A stretch of 64,000 bases of DNA from the NCBI GenBank assembly GCA_041395165.1, contig JAWLBA010000001.1, forward strand, positions 248,001 through 312,000, given 5' to 3'. Position 1 is the first letter of the stretch; every line of letters begins with the position of its first letter. Under the pieces are notes generated by a model. The model searched no databases. It saw nothing but the letters and a program-made list of their open reading frames with translations, and was not told the DNA's origin. The stretch is from JAIBCM01 sp041395165 (GTDB lineage: Bacteria > Verrucomicrobiota > Verrucomicrobiia > JADLBR01 > JAIBCM01). The position numbers and the translations under genes are program-made. This document shows positions 9,543-18,570 of this stretch, in pieces.

Positions 9543-9643
9543 AATTATAAAATAAAAAGCGTCAACCTTTCGTCAATATCGGCATATCAAAATAGAGGTT
9601 TGCTTAAGTGAGTTTCCTTATCTATTTTTAATCATATCATAAA

Positions 9644-9718
9644 CGGGCTGTAGCGTAGCTTGGCTAGCGCGCGTGGTTCGGGTCCACGAGGTCGTGAGTT
9701 CAAATCTCACCAGCCCGA
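9644..9718 (+). tRNA. tRNA-Pro (anticodon CGG)
   Basis: A complete cloverleaf: acceptor stem CGGGCTG/CAGCCCG, D-arm GCGTAGCTTGGCTAGCGC, anticodon stem CGTGG/CCACG with loop TTCGGGT (anticodon CGG), and T-arm GTGAG-TTCAAAT-CTCAC. Discriminator base A, CCA not encoded. It reads CCG proline codons. The accessory ArsR cassette begins just downstream. Confidence 0.97.
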
Positions 9719-9768
9719 TCTGATGACACGCAAAAACATCCATTAGAAAAATTTTCAAAAAAACTTGC

Positions 9769-9810
9769 GTAGTTAAATGGCTACATATATATTTGTAGTT
9801 AAATAACTAC
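9769..9810 (+). promoter_or_regulatory. Two operator-like palindromes upstream of arsR-type gene
   Basis: GTAGTTAAATGGCTAC (9769-9784) and GTAGTTAAATAACTAC (9795-9810). The second is a perfect inverted repeat and the first is degenerate in its right half. They are separated by a 10-base AT stretch and the second ends three bases before the ATG. ArsR-family dimers bind such 12-2 type palindromes, so autoregulation of the following ArsR gene is the natural inference. Confidence 0.7.
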
Positions 9811-9813
9811 ACA

Positions 9814-10134
9814 ATGAACTTAAGACGAGACGTATTTCAAGCCATCGCAGACCCGACAAGAAGGGCGATACTTCTGTTGGTTGCTTCGCAATCCATGACC
9901 GCTGGAGCTATTGCGGCAAACTTTGACACAGCGAGGCCGACTGTTTCAAAACATTTGCAAATTCTCACCGAGTGCCAATTACTAAAACAAGAGCAAAGTG
10001 GTCGGGAAATTTACTATCATTTTAATGCTAAAAAAATGAAAGAGGTGGCCAACTTTATTGAGCCATTCCGCAAGATGTGGGAGGATCGTTTTAATAAATT
10101 AGAAACAGTCATGAAAAAATATCAAAACAAATAA
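9814..10134 (+). CDS. ArsR-family winged-helix regulator, 106 aa
   Basis: The full length is one winged HTH. RRDVFQAIADPTRRAILLLV is the typical ArsR start, the recognition helix region is ARPTVSKHLQILTECQLL, and the wing is QEQSGREIYYHF. There is no CVC metal motif, so it probably does not sense metals, like the ArsR proteins that are paired with SRPBCC (AHSA1) genes. That gene follows after one base. Two palindromes immediately upstream suggest autorepression. Confidence 0.9.
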   Translation: MNLRRDVFQAIADPTRRAILLLVASQSMTAGAIAANFDTARPTVSKHLQILTECQLLKQEQSGREIYYHFNAKKMKEVANFIEPFRKMWEDRFNKLETVMKKYQNK

Positions 10135-10135
10135 T

Positions 10136-10600
10136 ATGGAACAAAAAACAAAAATTTATATCGAAGAAGGCAAACAGGACTTGGTGATAACAAGGGAATT
10201 TGATTTGCCATTAGAACTACTTTTTAAAGCCTATATAGAGCCTGAAATTGTTGAGCAATGGATGGGAACGAAAGTGTTGAAACTTGAAAATAAAAAGCAT
10301 GGCAGCTACCAATTTGAAACGACTGATCCTCATGGAAGCAAACATAGATTCAACGGGACGATCCACGAGTTTGATCCGAATCAAAAAATCACTCGGACAT
10401 TTGAAATGGAAAACACGCCTTTTGAGGTTCAACTTGAGTTTTTAGAGTTTGAAAAGCTCACTGACAGCACCAGTCAACTCACTATGCATATTGTATATCG
10501 ATCCATTGCGCTTCGAGACAAGATGTTGCAGTTACCTTTTTCTCAAGGCATCAATATGGCACATAACCGTCTACAAGACATAGTAAGTAAATTAAGATAA
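10136..10600 (+). CDS. SRPBCC (AHSA1-like) domain protein, 154 aa
   Basis: DLVITREFDLPLELLFKAYI and VEQWMG near the N-terminus, followed by GSYQFETTDPHG and HEFDPNQKITRTFEME, are the AHSA1/START-like fold signature. This fold binds hydrophobic ligands, and the ligand here is unknown. It is separated from the ArsR gene by one base. An ArsR+SRPBCC pair is a common bacterial arrangement whose physiological role is mostly unknown. Probably cytoplasmic. Confidence 0.85.
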   Translation: MEQKTKIYIEEGKQDLVITREFDLPLELLFKAYIEPEIVEQWMGTKVLKLENKKHGSYQFETTDPHGSKHRFNGTIHEFDPNQKITRTFEMENTPFEVQLEFLEFEKLTDSTSQLTMHIVYRSIALRDKMLQLPFSQGINMAHNRLQDIVSKLR

Positions 10601-10608
10601 AACACATT

Positions 10609-10929
10609 ATGACAAATGCGATTCGACGTTCGATTTTACGATGGATTCATCTCATCTTAAGTATTCCGATACTAGGCTATATTTATGAACCGGCTTCGGA
10701 AGTTCAACCGTATGCTGGCGGTGTTCGATTTATTTTTGTTCCTGTCATGCTCTTTTCTGGATATTGCATGTATGCTGGTGTGTTTTTCGCTATCATTAGT
10801 GTTGCAGCGTGGCTTGGTGCCTACTACTTTTTGGGATTTGGACCGGCTCTCTTGAGCCAGGTTGTATTATTTATCGCAAGAAAGATTGGATTAATTATTC
10901 TTGCGCGACGTTCCAAGCGCGCGAGTTGA
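10609..10929 (+). CDS. Small integral membrane protein, 106 aa
   Basis: Three hydrophobic stretches can be seen (about residues 12-25, 40-68 and 70-98) with positive residues at both ends (RRSILRW and ARRSKRAS). No domain is recognised. It is 8 bases downstream of the SRPBCC gene and on the same strand, so it is likely the third gene of the ArsR-controlled transcript. A function cannot be assigned. Confidence 0.6.
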   Translation: MTNAIRRSILRWIHLILSIPILGYIYEPASEVQPYAGGVRFIFVPVMLFSGYCMYAGVFFAIISVAAWLGAYYFLGFGPALLSQVVLFIARKIGLIILARRSKRAS

Positions 10930-10950
10930 ACTATTTAAAACTATAAAAAT

Positions 10951-11517
10951 ATGAAGAATAATAAAAAAGAATTACCGTCAAAAGAACGTGAAGAACTTCT
11001 TAAGACATTAAAAACTCGTTTTGAGAAAAACATGAATCGCCATAAAGGTTTGGAATGGGCTAAGGTACAAACAAGATTGGAGACCCATTCCCAAAAATTG
11101 TGGTCGCTTAATGAAATGGAGCAGACTGGCGGTGAACCCGATGTAGTTGGTTACGATAAAAAAACGGATGAATATATCTTTTTTGATTGTTCACCGGAAA
11201 GCCCGAAAGGTCGTACTAGTATTTGCTACGATCGTGAAGCGTTGGAATCTAGGAAAGAACATAAACCAGAAAATAGTGTTATGGATATGGCAGAGGCGAT
11301 GGGTGTTGAACTTTTAACCGAAGAACAATATTTAAGTCTACAAAAGCTTGGGAATTTCGATATGAAGACATCGAGTTGGGTAAAAACACCTGATGATATC
11401 AGAAAACTTGGTGGCGCGCTCTATTGTGATCGTCGTTACGGGCGTGTCTTTGTGGGCCACAATGGTGCGCAATCTTACTATAGTGCTCGGGGATTTCGTG
11501 GAGCGCTACGGGTTTAA
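10951..11517 (+). CDS. DUF4256 family protein, 188 aa
   Basis: Recognised from WSLNEMEQTGGEPDVVG, IFFDCSPESPKGRTSICYDR and LLTEEQYLSLQKLG, the typical blocks of DUF4256 and nearly its full length. The C-terminus (GRVFVGHNGAQSYY) is the family end. Biochemistry unknown; cytoplasmic. It is the last gene of the putative tRNA-linked cassette (21-base gap to the membrane protein) and is convergent with mfd. Confidence 0.82.
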   Translation: MKNNKKELPSKEREELLKTLKTRFEKNMNRHKGLEWAKVQTRLETHSQKLWSLNEMEQTGGEPDVVGYDKKTDEYIFFDCSPESPKGRTSICYDREALESRKEHKPENSVMDMAEAMGVELLTEEQYLSLQKLGNFDMKTSSWVKTPDDIRKLGGALYCDRRYGRVFVGHNGAQSYYSARGFRGALRV

Positions 11518-11546
11518 ATTTTAAGCTATTTTGCCTTGCTTCGCAT

Positions 11547-14500
11547 TCATTTATTTTCTTCAAGTAATTGTTCCGCCCAATAAAAAATTTCTTTGAACCG
11601 TTTTTTAAAATTTTTTTCAGTTAATCGCGGAAATTTGGAATCGATTAAAATGTAATCGCCACCTTTTTTGATTCGAACTTGATCTCCTACGATTTCCAAG
11701 CTGCTTGCGAGGTGTTCGCTACAGAGAATTTTTAAGCGTGTATATTGCAATAAATTTTCTACAGCCTCAGGCAATCTTCCAAAACGATCCTCCCATGCTT
11801 TTCGGGTGGTTTTCCATTCTTGTAGGGTCGAAATTTCGGCTAATTCGCGGTAAGCTTCGATGCGGAGGCCGGGTTCGGGTAAAAAAGAGATGGGCAGGTA
11901 GGCGGGTAGTTGATTCGACGATTTTTCGGATTCGTTGAGATTGAGAAAATCAATAGTGATTGATACATCGCGTCGAAAAATGGGCTTACCGGTTTTGAGT
12001 TGTTCGATCGCCATTTTCAAAAGTTGGCAATATAACTCAAATCCAATGGCGGCAATGTGACCGCTTTGTTGCGTCCCCAAAAGATTGCCCGCGCCCCGAA
12101 TTTCTAAATCGCGCATGGCGATTTTGAATCCTGCACCGAGATGAGAATACTGTTTGATCGCGCTAGTTCTGCGACGCGCCTCGCCTGTTATCAAAAGTTC
12201 GCGTGGCAACAAAAGATAGGCGTATGCTTTGTGTTGACCGCGTCCCACACGCCCGCGAAGTTGGTAAAGATCAGCTAAACCGAATCGATCCGCTCGATCG
12301 ATAATAATGGTGTTGGCATTAGGAATATCTAATCCACTTTCGATAATAGTGGTGGAAACAAGCACGTCGGCTTTGCCTTCAACAAAAGCGAGCATGACTT
12401 GTTCCAGCTCATTTTCTTTCATCTGACCGTGTCCAACAATAACTCTAATTCCAGGAATCAGTCGTTGTATTTTTAATGCCATGCGTTCGATGCTTTCCAC
12501 ACGGTTGTGAAGAAAGAAAACTTGTCCATCTCTAGCTATTTCTCGCTGAATGGCGTCACGAATGAGTCGTTCATCATAAGGTGCGATGGCGGTTTCCACG
12601 GGCACGCGACCGGGCGGCGGTGTTTCAATTGTGCTCATATCACGCGCTCCCATAAGCGCCAAATAAAGCGTGCGCGGAATGGGAGTTGCCGAAAGTGTTA
12701 AAATATCAACCTGCCGAAATCGTTCTTTCAACACCTCTTTATGTTTCACGCCAAACCGTTGCTCTTCATCGACCACGAGCAAGCCTATGTCTTTGAATTT
12801 CACATCGGGAGATAGCAAACGATGTGTGCCGACTGCGATATCGACTTCGCCTTTTGCTAAATCATTTACTATTTTTTTCTGATCAGCCAATGAAGTGAAG
12901 CGACTTAAGACTTCAATTCTTACGGGATAATCCGCCATGCGTTCACGTAAAGTGTTACCATGTTGCTGCGCTAAAACTGTGGTGGGACAAAGAAACGCAA
13001 CTTGTTTACCCGACATCACGGCTTTAAATGCTGCACGAATCGCCACCTCCGTTTTTCCAAAACCGACATCGCCACAAATCAAGCGATCCATCGGTGTCGC
13101 ATTTTCCATGTCCTGTTTACTCGCTTCAATTGCCAGCAGTTGATCGGAAGTTTCTTGATAAATGAAACTGGTTTCAAACTCACGTTGCCATTCGGTATCA
13201 GGAGGGAAACCATAGCTGGGATGAATGTGCCGTTCTGCCTGGATTTGTAAAAGTCTAGCAGCGTAATCAAAAATGGCGCGATTCGCAGCGATTTTGGCTC
13301 GCTCCCAGCGATTGCCACCTAAGCTGTCCAGAGTGGGTTTTTTTCGGCTTACTCCCACGTAGCGACTAATCAAGTAAGCTTGGTTCAAAGGAACATAAAG
13401 CTTCGCGCTTTCTGCATATTCTAAAATGATGACTTCTTGTTCTTGGTTTTCCTGTAAAGCAAAATGTTTTAGTCCGCAAAAGCGACCGATGCCATGTTGC
13501 GCGTGAACCACATAATCGCCAATTTCCCACTCTTCAGGAGTTGTGTGTCGCGACTGCGCCAACAAACTCGTGCGCTCTCGCAAACGAAAAGAACGAACCT
13601 GACGATAACGACCAAAAATTTCGGCATCGGTCAAAATCGCCAGCTTTGCTTCGGGCACCGTAAAACCTTGATTAAGGTGGCCGATCGAAAAAATAATAGC
13701 GTGTGTGATTGATTTTTTTTGTTCCTCTAAAATTTCTTTAAGCCGCTGGGCTTCACCTTCGTTGTGGCAAAAGATAATCATTCGCCAATCCTCACTTATC
13801 CATTGTTGCAAATGTTGCAAAAGATTGGCGCGGCGCTGTTCTTGCAAGAGAAGATCGGAGCTGCTTTTTTTTAGAAAGTCATGAGAAAAACCGGTGGGAG
13901 GTGGAGAGGTAGGTGGTGTTTCTTGTGTGCTATCGAGAATAAAACTTTTTTTATTTTCCTCGAATAAATAGTCATAAAGTGTAGCTTCTGCTGGCGCTTC
14001 TTGAAGATTGGCCAGGAAAAAATTGAGTGAACTGATGTCGCGCAGTTTTAATTGATCGTGGATTGAAAACTCACGCATCGAATCGATTTCGTCACTAAAA
14101 AATTCAATGCGAACAGGATCTTCTGAATGGTAAGGGTAAATATCCAAAATGCCGCCACGTTGCGCAAATTGGCCTTGTTGATCGATACGAGTCACCCGCA
14201 AAAACCCGGTTTGTGTTAATTGCTCTTGTAAATGGGTTAAAGAAAGTGATTGGCCGACTTTCAAAATTTGTTGTTGTTCTTTTAACCAGGTGGGCGAAGG
14301 AAGTTTTTGTTCGAGTGCTTCGGTTAATGTTAAAATAATTAAAGGTTCCGATGAGGAACTGGAGCGCATCAGCAACCTTTGCAAGGTGCGATAACGTTGC
14401 GCGATAAAGTCAGGGTCAGGTGTGACCGATTCTCGGATCTCCAACCAGGGAAAAAGTTGCACGACTCGTTTATTCAACCAAACCTCTAAATTGGCGGCTA

Positions 14501-14696
14501 ACTCCTCCATCTCTTTAAACCTACGACAAATCACTAAGCAAACTTGCGGTCGATAAGTTACCAACGAAGCAATCAAATAGGCTTGATAAGCCAACGGTTC
14601 ATAGCCTAAGGGATAGACCTCCCCCGCCAACACCGTGTGAGTCCATTCCTTCAATCTCGGGTTGTGAAGCAAAGTCGAATCTTGATTAGCTAGCAC
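11547..14696 (-). CDS. mfd: Transcription-repair coupling factor
   Basis: 1049 aa, somewhat shorter than E. coli Mfd (1148 aa). The UvrB-homology region is N-terminal. The CarD-like RNA-polymerase interaction domain starts near residue 388 (EEWEIGDYVVHAQHGIGRF). The RecG-like translocase has Walker A GDVGFGKTE (from 542), the DEEQ box (DEEQRFG) and motif VI (YQLRGRVGR), followed by the C-terminal TRCF domain. It releases stalled RNA polymerase and recruits the UvrA repair machinery. It is transcribed divergently from lpd. Confidence 0.96.
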   Translation of the reverse strand: MLANQDSTLLHNPRLKEWTHTVLAGEVYPLGYEPLAYQAYLIASLVTYRPQVCLVICRRFKEMEELAANLEVWLNKRVVQLFPWLEIRESVTPDPDFIAQRYRTLQRLLMRSSSSSEPLIILTLTEALEQKLPSPTWLKEQQQILKVGQSLSLTHLQEQLTQTGFLRVTRIDQQGQFAQRGGILDIYPYHSEDPVRIEFFSDEIDSMREFSIHDQLKLRDISSLNFFLANLQEAPAEATLYDYLFEENKKSFILDSTQETPPTSPPPTGFSHDFLKKSSSDLLLQEQRRANLLQHLQQWISEDWRMIIFCHNEGEAQRLKEILEEQKKSITHAIIFSIGHLNQGFTVPEAKLAILTDAEIFGRYRQVRSFRLRERTSLLAQSRHTTPEEWEIGDYVVHAQHGIGRFCGLKHFALQENQEQEVIILEYAESAKLYVPLNQAYLISRYVGVSRKKPTLDSLGGNRWERAKIAANRAIFDYAARLLQIQAERHIHPSYGFPPDTEWQREFETSFIYQETSDQLLAIEASKQDMENATPMDRLICGDVGFGKTEVAIRAAFKAVMSGKQVAFLCPTTVLAQQHGNTLRERMADYPVRIEVLSRFTSLADQKKIVNDLAKGEVDIAVGTHRLLSPDVKFKDIGLLVVDEEQRFGVKHKEVLKERFRQVDILTLSATPIPRTLYLALMGARDMSTIETPPPGRVPVETAIAPYDERLIRDAIQREIARDGQVFFLHNRVESIERMALKIQRLIPGIRVIVGHGQMKENELEQVMLAFVEGKADVLVSTTIIESGLDIPNANTIIIDRADRFGLADLYQLRGRVGRGQHKAYAYLLLPRELLITGEARRRTSAIKQYSHLGAGFKIAMRDLEIRGAGNLLGTQQSGHIAAIGFELYCQLLKMAIEQLKTGKPIFRRDVSITIDFLNLNESEKSSNQLPAYLPISFLPEPGLRIEAYRELAEISTLQEWKTTRKAWEDRFGRLPEAVENLLQYTRLKILCSEHLASSLEIVGDQVRIKKGGDYILIDSKFPRLTEKNFKKRFKEIFYWAEQLLEENK

Positions 14697-14875
14697 GTCA
14701 ATCGGAAAGGTAGCAAATTTTCATGAAAAGAAAAATCGGATAAATCATTTGATAGACTTGGTTGCATAGGGACAAAGCAACCTCAGATTGATATGGCTAG
14801 GTTTAATTCTGGAGCATTTTCATTGCAAGATGAGGTTGATTATGCAAATTTTTTCGATCGAAAGCATTAAATTTT

Positions 14876-16273
14876 ATGGCAAATTCTTATCAAGTTACAG
14901 TCATCGGAGGTGGTCCTGGGGGTTATGTTGCAGCGATTCGCGCGGCACAACTCGGTTTTAAAACGGCGCTTATTGAAAAGTCAAAAACACTGGGAGGCAC
15001 TTGTCTGAATATTGGTTGTATTCCGAGTAAGGCTTTGTTGGCTTCGACGGAGCATTTTCATTTTGCGCAACATCGCTTTGCGGCGCATGGTATTCAGAGC
15101 TCGGGTTTGAAAATGGAAATTCCTGCTTTGATGAAACGCAAAGAAGAGGTGGTGAAAAATTTAACTAAGGGCATCGATTTTTTGATGAAGAAAAATAAAA
15201 TCGATCGAATTTCGGGCTTTGGTCGATTGGTGAATGGCACGACGATTGAGGTGGATGAGGATGGAAAAAAATCGCAAATTACTTCGGATAAAATTATTTT
15301 GGCCACGGGGAGCGAGCCGATTGAGTTGCCATTTTTGAAATTTGACGGAAATCGTGTGTTAAATAGCACTCATGCGTTGGCTTTGGATGAAGCGCCAAAA
15401 TCATTATTGGTGATTGGAGGGGGTGCGATTGGATTGGAGTTGGGTTTAGTGTGGAGTCGGTTGGGCACAAAGGTGACGGTGGTTGAGTTTTTGCCGAGAA
15501 TTGCTTCCGGATTTGATCATGAGGCGTCGGCTTTGTTGCAACGCATTTTTACTAAGCAAGGGTTTACGTTTCATTTAGAAACGAAGGTGACCCAGGCCAC
15601 AGTTGCTAAAGATAAAGTGGTTTTGGATGCGGAGCAAAAAGGTAAAGCGCTGAAGTTGGAAGCGGAAAAGGTTTTGGTTGCTGTGGGACGCAGGCCTTAT
15701 GTGGAAGGACTTGGTTTGGATAAAGCGGGCGTCGCATTGACAGAAAAAGGGCGGGTGAAAGTCAATGAGCATTGGCAAACGTCGGTGCCGAGTGTTTATG
15801 CGATTGGGGATATGATTGATGGGCCCATGTTGGCGCACAAAGCTGAGGATGAAGGTGTGGCTGTTGCAGAACATTTGGCCGGTAAGCCAGGTCATGTGAA
15901 TTATGATTTCATTCCCGGAGTGATTTATACTTCGCCCGAAGTCGCGAGTGTTGGGTTAACTGAAGAGCAGGCGAAAGAGAAAAAAATTGAGTATCGCGTC
16001 GGGAAATTTCCTTTTATGGCCAATGGTCGGGCATTGGCAAGTGACACGACGGATGGATTTGCAAAAATTATTGCGGATGCAAAAACGGATCGCGTTTTAG
16101 GGGTTCACATTGTGGCTTCCAATGCTTCCGAGCTAATTGCTTCGGCTGTGTTGTTGATGGAGTTTGGCGGTAGTTCAGAAGATTTGGCGCGCACAATACA
16201 TGCTCATCCGAGTATGTCTGAAGCAGTTAAAGAAGCGGCTTTGGGCGTGGCGGGCAGGGCGATTCATGCTTAA
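14876..16273 (+). CDS. lpdA: Dihydrolipoyl dehydrogenase
   Basis: 465 aa. The FAD-binding motif GGGPGGY is at residues 11-17, the redox disulfide GGTCLNIGCIPSK gives Cys43 and Cys48, an NAD-binding GGGAIGLELG lies in the middle, and the catalytic His444-Glu449 pair is in HAHPSMSE. It is the E3 component of pyruvate or 2-oxoglutarate dehydrogenase, or of glycine cleavage. No E1 or E2 gene is next to it, so the complex it serves is not shown. Start chosen because MANSYQVTVIGGG is the normal family start. Confidence 0.96.
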   Translation: MANSYQVTVIGGGPGGYVAAIRAAQLGFKTALIEKSKTLGGTCLNIGCIPSKALLASTEHFHFAQHRFAAHGIQSSGLKMEIPALMKRKEEVVKNLTKGIDFLMKKNKIDRISGFGRLVNGTTIEVDEDGKKSQITSDKIILATGSEPIELPFLKFDGNRVLNSTHALALDEAPKSLLVIGGGAIGLELGLVWSRLGTKVTVVEFLPRIASGFDHEASALLQRIFTKQGFTFHLETKVTQATVAKDKVVLDAEQKGKALKLEAEKVLVAVGRRPYVEGLGLDKAGVALTEKGRVKVNEHWQTSVPSVYAIGDMIDGPMLAHKAEDEGVAVAEHLAGKPGHVNYDFIPGVIYTSPEVASVGLTEEQAKEKKIEYRVGKFPFMANGRALASDTTDGFAKIIADAKTDRVLGVHIVASNASELIASAVLLMEFGGSSEDLARTIHAHPSMSEAVKEAALGVAGRAIHA

Positions 16274-16287
16274 TTAAGTAATTGTTA

Positions 16288-16372
16288 TACAAATTATTAT
16301 AATTTTGTTAAAAGTATTTAAATGCTTTACTTTACACAAATTAATTTGTTTATAGTTTACTTAATACAAATA
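16288..16372 (+). promoter_or_regulatory. Repeated ACAAATT operator-like palindromes upstream of fic
   Basis: A perfect 14-base palindrome ACAAATTAATTTGT lies at 16336-16349. Upstream, about 16289-16308, is the related imperfect palindrome ACAAATTATTATAATTTTGT, and a third half-site ACAAAT abuts the fic ATG. The region is strongly AT-rich. This spaced repetition is typical of binding sites for a dimeric regulator. The Fic protein itself appears to have a C-terminal winged helix and could bind here, which is an inference. Confidence 0.55.
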
Positions 16373-17478
16373 TGAAACCATTTATTCCTCAAAGACTTCC
16401 ATTAGAAAAAATTGATTGGCATTTATTATTACCAAGGATTAGCCAAGCTAATCGAGCCATTGCAGAATATCGAGGTTCTTTGTTTCGGTTGCGTAACCCT
16501 GAAATTTTGATGTCGCCACTTACTGGACAGGAGGCGGTGCTTTCTTCTCAAATTGAGGGGACCCAAGCGACTTTAAGTGAAGTATTGAAGTTTGAAGCCG
16601 GAGATGAAGCAGTGAGTGAAACCAAGCGAAACGATATTCAGGAAATTTTAAATTATCGTGCTGCTTTGCAGGCGGCTCAAGAAAGATTGAAGACACATCC
16701 TTTTTCTTTGAATTTATTATTACGTTTGCATGAGATTCTTTTGAATAGCGTAAGAGGATATAACAAAAACCGGGGTTATTTTCGTAAAACGCAAAATTGG
16801 ATTGGTCGACCGGGAAGCACTCAGGAAAATGCTCAGTTCGTGCCGCCAGCAGCTCATTTGCTTCCAGAATATTTGGATAATTGGGAAAAATATTATCATG
16901 CTGATGAAAGTGATGCATTGGTGCAACTGGCTATTATCCATGCTCAGTTTGAATTGTTGCATCCTTTTTTAGATGGTAACGGTCGGTTGGGGCGCATTTT
17001 GATTCCTTTATTTCTTTATGAGAAAAAGATTCTTTTTCAACCTGTGTTTTATCTTTCAAGTTATTTAGAAAGGTATCGTGAAATTTATATTGAACAACTT
17101 CATAAGCTTGGCGAAACGAAACAATGGGAAACGTGGATCACTTTTTTCTTAGAAGCTTTGGCTCAGCAGGCACGGAATAATTTTATAAAAATCCAAAAAA
17201 TTATGGAACTTTACGAGGAATTTCAAAATGTGATTTTACTCACTCGTTCACAATGGGCAATTCCTTTATTGGATCAAATTTTTAAACGCCCACTTTTTGC
17301 TGGCAGCCATTTAAAATGGGAAAAAAATCATCCCAGTGCTCCAGCCATTTTGGCTTTGCTTAAAAAATTGGTAGATCGAAATATTTTGACAATTTTACAG
17401 CAAGGTAGAGGCAGCAAAAGCGCTATATATATTTGTCCGCGGTTGATTAATCTATGTGAAGATAAAACTGTTTTTTAA
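16372..17478 (+). CDS. Fic-domain protein (class II, N-terminal inhibitory motif)
   Basis: 368 aa. The catalytic loop HPFLDGNGRLGR starts at His197 and is a full match to HPFxxGNGRxxR. The N-terminal inhibitory motif [S/T]xxxE[G/N] is present as S58-SQI-E62-G63, which puts it in class II, where Glu62 would block ATP binding until relieved. The C-terminal part (LKKLVDRNILTILQQGRGSK) looks like a winged helix. Such proteins usually AMPylate targets. It starts a tightly packed run: the serine hydrolase ATG lies four bases after its stop. Confidence 0.93.
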   Translation: MKPFIPQRLPLEKIDWHLLLPRISQANRAIAEYRGSLFRLRNPEILMSPLTGQEAVLSSQIEGTQATLSEVLKFEAGDEAVSETKRNDIQEILNYRAALQAAQERLKTHPFSLNLLLRLHEILLNSVRGYNKNRGYFRKTQNWIGRPGSTQENAQFVPPAAHLLPEYLDNWEKYYHADESDALVQLAIIHAQFELLHPFLDGNGRLGRILIPLFLYEKKILFQPVFYLSSYLERYREIYIEQLHKLGETKQWETWITFFLEALAQQARNNFIKIQKIMELYEEFQNVILLTRSQWAIPLLDQIFKRPLFAGSHLKWEKNHPSAPAILALLKKLVDRNILTILQQGRGSKSAIYICPRLINLCEDKTVF

Positions 17479-17481
17479 GAC

Positions 17482-18570
17482 ATGTTTACGTTTATTGTTT
17501 CGCAAGTTAATCGGCTTATTGAAGAGGGAATTGAAAAAGGTCATCATCTCGGTGCCCAGTTTTATATTTCTTGTCGTGGCGAGACGGTTGCGGATTTTGC
17601 GGTGGGAGAACGAAGTGAGGGAATGGCTTTGCAGGCACAGGACAAGATGTTGTGGTTATCATCGGGCAAGCCGATTCTGGCGGTTGCGATTGCGCAGTTA
17701 TGGGAAAAGGGAGAAATGGATTTAGATGAACCGATTGCGAAAAGTTGGTCAGAATTTGGCGAAGGCGGTAAGGAATCTTTAACGGTGCGAAATCTTTTGA
17801 CGCACACCGGAGGTATGCGCGGTGCGGATTTAATCGCGTTTGAAAATTTATCTTGGACGCAGGCGTTGGGAAAAATTTGTCATATTCCGCGTGAACCCAA
17901 CTGGGTTCCTAGTGAGAAGGCGGGTTATCATCGTTCGGGAAGTTGGATGGTTTTGGCTGGGTTGTTGGAGCGCGCGGTGAACCAAAACTGGCAAGATTAT
18001 ATTCGAGAAAATATTTTTGTGCCGGCAGGGATGTTTCATAGTCACATGGGTTTATTTCGACAAGAGTGGGAGAAGGAAAAAGTGGGTGAGATGTTTGACA
18101 TGAGTTTGCAGCCGCCTCAAGTTCACGCCAATCATTCCGTTGAGAAAATAGCGTTGAGCTATAAGCCAGGTAGTAACGCATTGGGGCCAATTCGAGAGTT
18201 GGGGTTTTTCTATCAAGCTTTAGTGCAAAATAAAATTTTGAAAAAGGAAACTTTAGATTATTTCATCGCTCGACATCGGAAGGGAATGTGGGATTATACA
18301 TTTCGACAAAATATGGATTGGGGATTAGGTTTTATGTTGAACACGGTTGAAGCCGAGTTTGTGGACAAATCTTATCATTTTGGTCGTTACGCTTCAGAAA
18401 AAGCTTGGGGTCATGCCGGTGCGCAATCTTCTTTTGGATTTGTGGATCCGGCTTATGATTTAATTGTGAGTTGGGTTTTTAACGGAATGCCTGGTGAAAA
18501 GGTGCATCATGAGCGAACCACAAAAATGAATGAAGCCATTTATCAGGATTTAGGTTTAGATAAAAAATGA
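17482..18570 (+). CDS. Serine hydrolase, beta-lactamase/EstB-like
   Basis: 362 aa class-C beta-lactamase fold. The active-site SxxK is S60-SG-K63 in LSSGKPILAVAIAQLW, and NLLTHTGGM follows. The tail carries AWGHAGAQSSFGFVDP, the usual HxG-type box (HAG). The second Tyr motif is recognisable only as YHRSGSW. Members act as esterases, D-amino-peptidases or lactonases, so the substrate is not determinable. There is no clear signal peptide. Its stop overlaps the start of the metal ATPase by four bases, so the two are translationally coupled. Confidence 0.87.
   Translation: MFTFIVSQVNRLIEEGIEKGHHLGAQFYISCRGETVADFAVGERSEGMALQAQDKMLWLSSGKPILAVAIAQLWEKGEMDLDEPIAKSWSEFGEGGKESLTVRNLLTHTGGMRGADLIAFENLSWTQALGKICHIPREPNWVPSEKAGYHRSGSWMVLAGLLERAVNQNWQDYIRENIFVPAGMFHSHMGLFRQEWEKEKVGEMFDMSLQPPQVHANHSVEKIALSYKPGSNALGPIRELGFFYQALVQNKILKKETLDYFIARHRKGMWDYTFRQNMDWGLGFMLNTVEAEFVDKSYHFGRYASEKAWGHAGAQSSFGFVDPAYDLIVSWVFNGMPGEKVHHERTTKMNEAIYQDLGLDKK

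Noticed and set aside
9719..11546. Integrative element with attachment sites at tRNA-Pro
   Set aside because: No integrase gene and no second copy of the tRNA 3' end were seen downstream. Kept only as a possible acquired cassette.
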